From NCBI GenBank assembly GCA_021442155.1, contig CM038220.1, forward strand, positions 82,574,897 through 82,638,896: 64,000 nucleotides of DNA, in the 5' to 3' direction. This document shows positions 59,117 through 64,000 of this stretch, in pieces; within the stretch, counting starts at the first letter, position 1, and every line of letters begins with the position of its first letter. Below the pieces are notes generated by a model. The model was not told the origin of the DNA, searched no databases, and saw only the letters and a list, made by a program, of their open reading frames with translations. The stretch comes from Cymbidium sinense (Eukaryota; Streptophyta; Magnoliopsida; Asparagales; Orchidaceae). A program made the translations under genes and the position numbers.

Positions 59117-59428
59117 TTATTTCTGTGATGATTGTCCCGGTTGCCCCCCAGTTGGAGTTATGTTTGCTTGAGCTGGTTGGTTTTGCATAAATTGACGTAG
59201 ATATCCCTGTTGAATGAGCCTCTTAATTTCTTCTTTAATTTGTTTACATGCCTCAGTAGTATATCCATGACTTCGATAGAAGTGATAATATTGCTCTTGA
59301 TTTCCTGAATTTGGTTTCAATGGATGTAGCCACTTGATGGTCTCTTCATCTCGAATAGTCAACAAGACGTTAACACGAGATGTGTTCGGCGTGTATTTCG
59401 TGGTTCGCGTCGTTGATGCGAGGGCCAT
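59117..59428 (-). pseudogene. Gag C-terminal part of the TR-GAG-like element
   Basis: An open frame of 103 codons ending in a stop at 59,117. It contains LKPNSGNQEQYYHFYRSHGY, TTEACKQIKEEIKRLIQQGY and LRQFMQN, equal to the gag segment (KYC.FH...GH.TE.C..LK..IE.LI..G.L..F) that precedes protease in plant gypsy elements. The zinc-knuckle-like Cys near YCRFH is Tyr here (EQYYHFY), so metal binding is doubtful. About 250 bp separate it from the gag core, bridged by shifting frames. Confidence 0.8.
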
Positions 59429-59677
59429 GGAGGGAGATCATGACTGCCTTGTTGCTTCTTGAGATTGTTGATTTTTCCTAGAGCACTCTTACGTTTTCCT
59501 GTGGATTGTTCAAATTATTTTCGATGGGCATTAATAGCCTCATCGGTAATGTGCTTCCACACGGTGAACCAAGTCGGCATATGAGTGGACCGTATCTCAT
59601 TAGTGAGTAGAAAGGCCGGGGGAGCCTCCAAGGAAAACTCCTCTTAGTAATTGGGTGTACCCGGGTATTTGGCGAGC

Positions 59678-60106
59678 TTAGAATCTACGGAAGTATTCTT
59701 TAAGTGATTCACCCTCATTTTGATGAATGCCGGAGAGATGGGAGGAATCTTTAATGATCCTCCAATTTGCAATGAACTGTTCTACAAAAATCTTGGCGAG
59801 TTCGTCAAAGGTATGGATAGATTCCCTTGGGAGGGAGTAGAACCAAGTGCGAGCTTGCCCCTTGAGGTTAACTGGAAAGACCTGACAAAGTAGTGTGTCA
59901 GGAGCTCCTTGGATATGCATGATGGTCTTGTAATGGTCGATATATTCATATGGGTCAGTTTCCCCATCATAGGAATCAATGCTCGAAAGCTTGAAACCTA
60001 TGGAAATAGGATGTTGAAGAATTGCTTTAACTAAAGATGATGACTCCTCATAGCCACGGTGAAGGGGAGGATGATTTCTATCTTCAAGATAAAATTCATC
60101 TTGCAT
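59678..60106 (-). pseudogene. Gag core (retrotrans_gag region) of the TR-GAG-like element
   Basis: An open frame of 142 codons with FKLSSIDSYDGETDPYEYID, then HYKTIMHIQGAPDTLLCQVF, PVNLKGQARTWFYSLPRESI, TFDELAKIFVEQFIANWRI and NEGESLKEYFRRF. This is a full capsid-like gag core (P.L..YDG..DP..H...F.......G......C..F...L.G.A..W...L....I.SF..L...F...F...........L......GESL..Y..RF). It is the best-preserved domain of the element. The downstream frame is closed by a stop inside RF..., so it is one segment of a broken gag. Confidence 0.88.
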
Positions 60107-60354
60107 TAAGCATCATAATTATGCATGTATAACATGACGAGTGGAGTCAACAGGATGAGAATGTGCCATGCTATCCGCAATAATTGGCGGATTAGTAGTC
60201 AGTTGAGCTCCATGTGATGGATGAGTAGAAGCTGTCAAGATCGACATCCGCGATGCGGAAGCGGAGGAACTTCATCATCAGGGAGATTAGTATTTTGACC
60301 TCCCGGCGATCGATCTTGGGGAGATGTGTTTGGTAGGTAGTGTGTTCATAAAAG

Positions 60355-60606
60355 TCAAATCATCTCATTTTGATACTCTTCCATTCGACACACAAGATCT
60401 TCTAAAGAGATTCCTGTCGCGCCTTCACCGACAGGGTCATGCCTATCAGGGGGAAGTGAGGCAGAAGATTGGCGTCCTTGGTTCAAGGGTTGGTTTCGAG
60501 AGTGACGAGAGTTGGAGTGGGGTGCTCCATTGTTATGAGTATTGCGCCTATTAGCCATGACGCGGGTGTTTACGAAAATTGTGATTGAGGGGTTCTCTTC
60601 CCACAA
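60355..60606 (-). pseudogene. Gag N-terminus of the TR-GAG-like element
   Basis: An open frame that starts just inside the PBS. The likely native start is the internal Met of VMANRRNTHNNGAP. It continues with HSRNQPLNQGR and ISLEDLVCRMEEYQNEMI, a polar, Asn/Arg-rich N-terminus ending in a short amphipathic helix, as in many plant gypsy gag proteins. The region 60,107-60,354 between it and the core is shifted in frame. Confidence 0.65.
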
Positions 60607-60615
60607 ATGGCGCCA
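60598..60615 (-). other. Primer-binding site of the TR-GAG-like element
   Basis: On the minus strand the 5' LTR ends in ACAACA, followed by ATT and then TGGCGCCATTTGTGGG. The TGGCGCC start is the common plant gypsy PBS, complementary to the 3' end of a tRNA ending in GGCGCCA. Its position 3 bp inside the LTR fixes the element's orientation. Confidence 0.85.
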
Positions 60616-60618
60616 AAT

Positions 60619-61465
60619 TGTTGTGTGCTAAAAAACCAGTTGCAGTAAAGTGAAAGTTTACGCCTTAGCCTTGTTGTGAAATCCATCACACATAGGTATT
60701 TAAAGAGTGAACAAGAAAACTCAAGAATTTTTTCGTGGAAAATCTCGAAAAGAGGGAAAAAATCACGAGGCCTAGCCCAGTAAAAAGCTTTCACTATATA
60801 TTTATTTTGGAGTACGAGTTTTCCCGATAACGGGATTACATAATTGTATATGAGAAGGGCTCACAATGGGAATCCCAAAATCAGACAACAACAGCTATAT
60901 AGTCACGTTTAGGTTGTAACAGTTGCTAGTGGTAGCAAATGATGGTGAAACGATGGGGAACAACCACTGACGATGAAGGTCGTCATGATAGAGACCGAGA
61001 TTGGACGAGGATCGACGGCTGGCGTGGTTGACGACAGTGGTACGGTGTGCTTGGAGGATCTTCAAGCTTTAGAGCTCTCTCCTCCCTCTTGCTTTGGTCT
61101 CCCCTCATATGAAGAATGAGGGACTATTTATAAATTGGAGTGGCATATCTGTAAATACATACAAAATCCGAACCACTCCTCTCCATCGGACGGCTCATGA
61201 TGATTCCCTCATATGACATATTTTATTTGAATGCTCAAATGATGTCAGAATTATACGATCTTGGGATTGTTAGATCCGGCTCGTCAAGACGCTCTATTTG
61301 ACTATAAACACTCTATGTTTGAGAGCTATTTAGGAATTTAACTGATGTCCCAAAGTTTCCAATGATATTTTAAGTGTTTGATCTCAACCAGTTTCAATTT
61401 CTGATCAGCTTGCTTTCAGCATCAAGATTCGTGCTTTGACTAGTAGTATTTTAAATGTCATATCA
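60619..61465 (-). mobile_element. 5' LTR of the TR-GAG-like retrotransposon
   Basis: 847 bp, starting TGTTGTGTGC and ending TGTCATATCA on the plus strand, so it has TG...CA ends in both readings. A direct repeat of 55,575-56,352. The plus-strand flank after it is ATGTT. The flank before the other LTR contains ATGCT, a possible decayed 5-bp target duplication but shifted by one base. Confidence 0.88.
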
Positions 61466-61479
61466 ATGTTATTGGTTGA

Positions 61480-61807
61480 TTAAATTACTGAATCTAGGCT
61501 ATGATCCCTCTCCTTAAAATTAATAGAAATGCTATTAAGGAGCAATGACATTATGGAAACCTTAATGTGATTTCCTGGAGAACTAAATCCATCTCCATGC
61601 GGGTACATGACGCTCGCCATTCTTGCAAGATATATACAAGCATCAATGAATCGAGGGAATTGTGGATTAGAAGTAGTATATTCCTTGTTCATTTCCTTCC
61701 ATGCATCGCTTATTAATATTGATATGTATATCGACCTTCTTCCTCGTAAGCTCTTTTTCATTCATGTAGCATTGAACTAATGTTCGCATCACCTCTCTTG
61801 CTCTACA
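61480..61807 (-). pseudogene. Terpene synthase last exon, frameshifted
   Basis: On the minus strand a splice acceptor (TATATACAG at about 61,808-61,816) precedes GTAGAGCAA. Shifting frames then give VEQ, RGDA, VQCYMNEKELTRKKVD and HINI, followed by an open stretch LISDAWKEMNKEYTTSNPQF, PRFIDACIYLARMASVMYPH, GDGFSSPGNHIKVSIMSLLL, closing at TGA/TAG near 61,480. This is the final exon of plant terpene synthases (RGD.PKSIQCYM.E.G.SEEEA..HI..LI...WK.MN.E....S.F......A.NLAR.....Y..GDG......T...I..LL..PI). The active-site DDXXD exon is not in the window. At least two frameshifts make it a pseudogene unless they are assembly errors. The retroelement LTR ends about 15 bp past its stop. Confidence 0.85.
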
Positions 61808-62690
61808 CTGTATATTTAATTTCACATGATTAAAACCAATGAACATATATATAAGAATTTCATTATAAGAATTTCAACTTAATCATTATAAGAATTTCAA
61901 CTTAATAAAATATCTGAGAAGCTAATTCTGGCATATGACTATAGATCTGATCATCTATTATCAAATTAATAGAGTTGGCAAGATCCAGAATAGTAAAATA
62001 AGACATACACCCCAATGATAGCTGTGTTGAATGAAGATTTCAACCAGAGGAGATACATCCATCAAAATATGATTTTACTTTCAGATTAAATTAACTTAAA
62101 TTAAGTATCAATCCAAATATGAAATCTAATATATTACTATGCTATTAATGGTTAAATGAAATTTAATCTTTAAAAACTTAAAGCTAAAACTCAATCCACC
62201 TTCCGTAATTGTTTGCTAAAGGCGATAAATTAAGAAAACTCTAGCTTATAAAAGAGCCAAAATCAAATTAAGTGTATTTTAGTTTGTTAAAGCATACATT
62301 GCTAGGCTGATAACTCGACATTATAGACCTAATATAAGCCGGGAGGCTGGGTCATCTGTATGCACCCTTTGAGAAGCCCGTCAAAGCAGCAAGCTCAGGA
62401 TTGAAGACATACGTGCACTTCCTGATAAATCAATATGGACAAATTAGGTCAATCTTTCATCAAATTTGTCAAGCTTAAAGCCTAGACAAAAGGAATTTTA
62501 TAACTCAAAATAAATAAACCAATTCCTCCATCCAACTAAGTGGAGCATGAACTTAAGGTAAGAGGAAATTCAAATCCATAAAGATACAAAAGAAAAAGCT
62601 CTTCAGTGAACTTGTTGAAACTAAAGTAATTTGAAATTCATGATCAAAATAAAAGATCAACCAGTTTTCAACAAATATGACTCGCTTCAT
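61808..62690. other. Possible intron of the terpene synthase remnant; nothing else seen
   Basis: AT-rich, as expected for a plant intron. I looked for the upstream terpene synthase exons (DDXXD, NSE/DTE, RxR) on the minus strand and did not find them here. ATAAGAATTTCA occurs twice close together near 61,850-61,900. Confidence 0.35.
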
Positions 62691-64000
62691 GCATGAATCA
62701 CATTAATTGGGGGCATTTGTTGACCTCGATTTGTTATCCGAAAGTTGAGCAATCATCCTCCCATTCTCTCAACCACACAGAAGCAACCATTCACGCTGAT
62801 CCTCCCTCAAACCGAACGATACCTCTCTCATTCGTTCTCCCAAAAGTAAATTCCTCTCTTCCTCCTCTCACACACGCTCCACCCGATTCCCCCAACCGAA
62901 AGATCTCTCCCACTCTCTCTCTATTTTTGGTTGGTTAACTCCCCCTCTTCTGCTCCTCCTCTCCCTCAAGCAGCCAAACTCCCTTCATTCTCATCAGTTC
63001 CTTAAGACCATGAGTCATAAGCCACTTCCATCTCCCTTAGTGGTAATCTTTCCTTTATGAAGCATCGGTCGACCTTGTTAGATGCAGACACTCCATTCAA
63101 CCATCCGAAATCCCTCTTTCCTCATTCATCTCCACCAAAATAGAAAGCCAAAAATGCCCTAACGGGCTCTTGATTCTTCTTCCTCTGCATTCTCTCTGCT
63201 CTCATTTTCCCCCAATCCACAAATGTTTTCTCTTCCGGCTCTCCCTCACATCGCTGACTGATTCACCCTACTTTGAAGTCATGATCAGATCCTCCATCAC
63301 TTCTATGGATATTATCTTCCTCTATAATCTTGTCACCCTAAATACACCAACTATTTTGGCTATCTCTGACTCTGGTCCATATGTTTCTCTTCTAATGTCA
63401 ATAATATAGTGAAATGGTTGTTGATTGTGAATATGTAGAAGAGCTTTAATGTGTGTGAAAATTATCTGCAAATATACTTATGTCTCTTTTTGTAGGTTTC
63501 AAGACCCAGCTAATACCCAATAGGGTGTAGTGGGTTCAAAGAGACGGATGTGGTGTCGCAAGACACCACTACCTATGCTCAATAGGGTGTATCGAGTAAG
63601 TCAAAATTGTTAGATGTGGCACCCATAGGCTGAAATGCTGCCAAAATTTGGACTAAATTTTGGACTTAAAAAGGATTTTTCTAAAAAAAATATAATAAAT
63701 CATATCAAAAATACAATAATCTAAAATAAAATTTAATTATGTTAAATCATATAATATGATAAAATAAACAACAACTTGAATTCTAAAATAAATAAATGAA
63801 GGAGAAAGGGAGATGAGCTTAAAATGAATTTCAAAGAAACTTGACTGCACACTTGAGCTTTGGACAAGAGTTTCTCTATCCTCTCTTTTTCAAATGAAGA
63901 ATGTGGAAAGGAATAGCTCCTATTGCCTTAATTTATAGAAGTGAAAAAAATCAATATGGGACCCCTCTTATTTAAAATTAATAATTAAGTAAAATGACGA
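62690..64000 (+). other. CT-rich leader-like tract and unassigned DNA
   Basis: 62,740-63,260 is strongly pyrimidine-rich on the plus strand, like a 5' UTR or an LTR leader, with frames at 62,693-62,938 (Pro/Ser-rich) and 63,170-63,409 that I cannot assign. At 63,500-63,610 a short module is duplicated (CAATAGGGTGTAGTGGGTTC and CAATAGGGTGTATCGAGTAA). The last 400 bp are plain AT-rich DNA. Confidence 0.35.

Overview
This is a window of plant nuclear DNA. It is AT-rich, shows no operon-like gene packing, carries spliced-gene remnants, and consists mostly of old transposable elements inserted into and beside one another. The best host-gene remnants are the last exon of a terpene synthase, a kinase piece of an FLS2-type LRR receptor kinase, the first exon of a phosphatidylinositol transfer protein and a PPR motif. 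The kinase piece reads like grass/monocot FLS2 homologues, so a monocot is my weak guess. I saw no intact host gene, tRNA, rRNA or CRISPR array.

Layout. 1-9,290: AT-rich intergenic DNA with microsatellites, one small promoter-plus-ORF candidate (about 2,727-3,265, minus) and a decayed LINE reverse transcriptase (about 6,430-7,260, minus). 9,290-13,110: arrays of a 120-147 bp repeat in opposite orientations, each unit centred on a palindrome around CTCATGAG, with a Ulp1/C48 protease-like exon just beyond. 13,520-22,370: broken long terminal repeats (LTRs) of one Ty3/gypsy family, including a large inverted pair on either side of a 100-N assembly gap.

22,440-45,800: a very large decayed Ty3/gypsy element of the Tat/Ogre type. 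Two same-orientation LTR copies of 6 kb or more flank gag, protease, RT, RNase H, a second (archaeal-like) RNase H and integrase on the plus strand. A minus-strand RNase H/integrase fragment sits between the 5' LTR and gag. 45,820-48,720: an inverted remnant of a related element.

48,720-55,570: unassigned AT-rich DNA, then minus-strand fragments of three unrelated host genes within about 1.3 kb, then a degenerate non-coding repeat block. 55,575-61,465: a minus-strand element with two LTRs, a primer-binding site, broken gag and a protease remnant but no visible RT or integrase, so a TR-GAG-like non-autonomous retrotransposon. Its LTR ends about 15 bp from the stop codon of the terpene synthase exon (61,480-61,807, minus). 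61,810-64,000: mostly unassigned, with a CT-rich leader-like tract.

Almost every coding remnant is interrupted by stops or frameshifts. The window is best read as a fossil record of LTR-retrotransposon activity with a few host-gene pieces. The least ordinary structures are the inverted palindromic arrays, the mixed gene-fragment cluster, the giant LTRs with dense TTGACC/GGTCAA motifs and the gag-only element. Family calls come from reading motifs by eye; no database search was possible.
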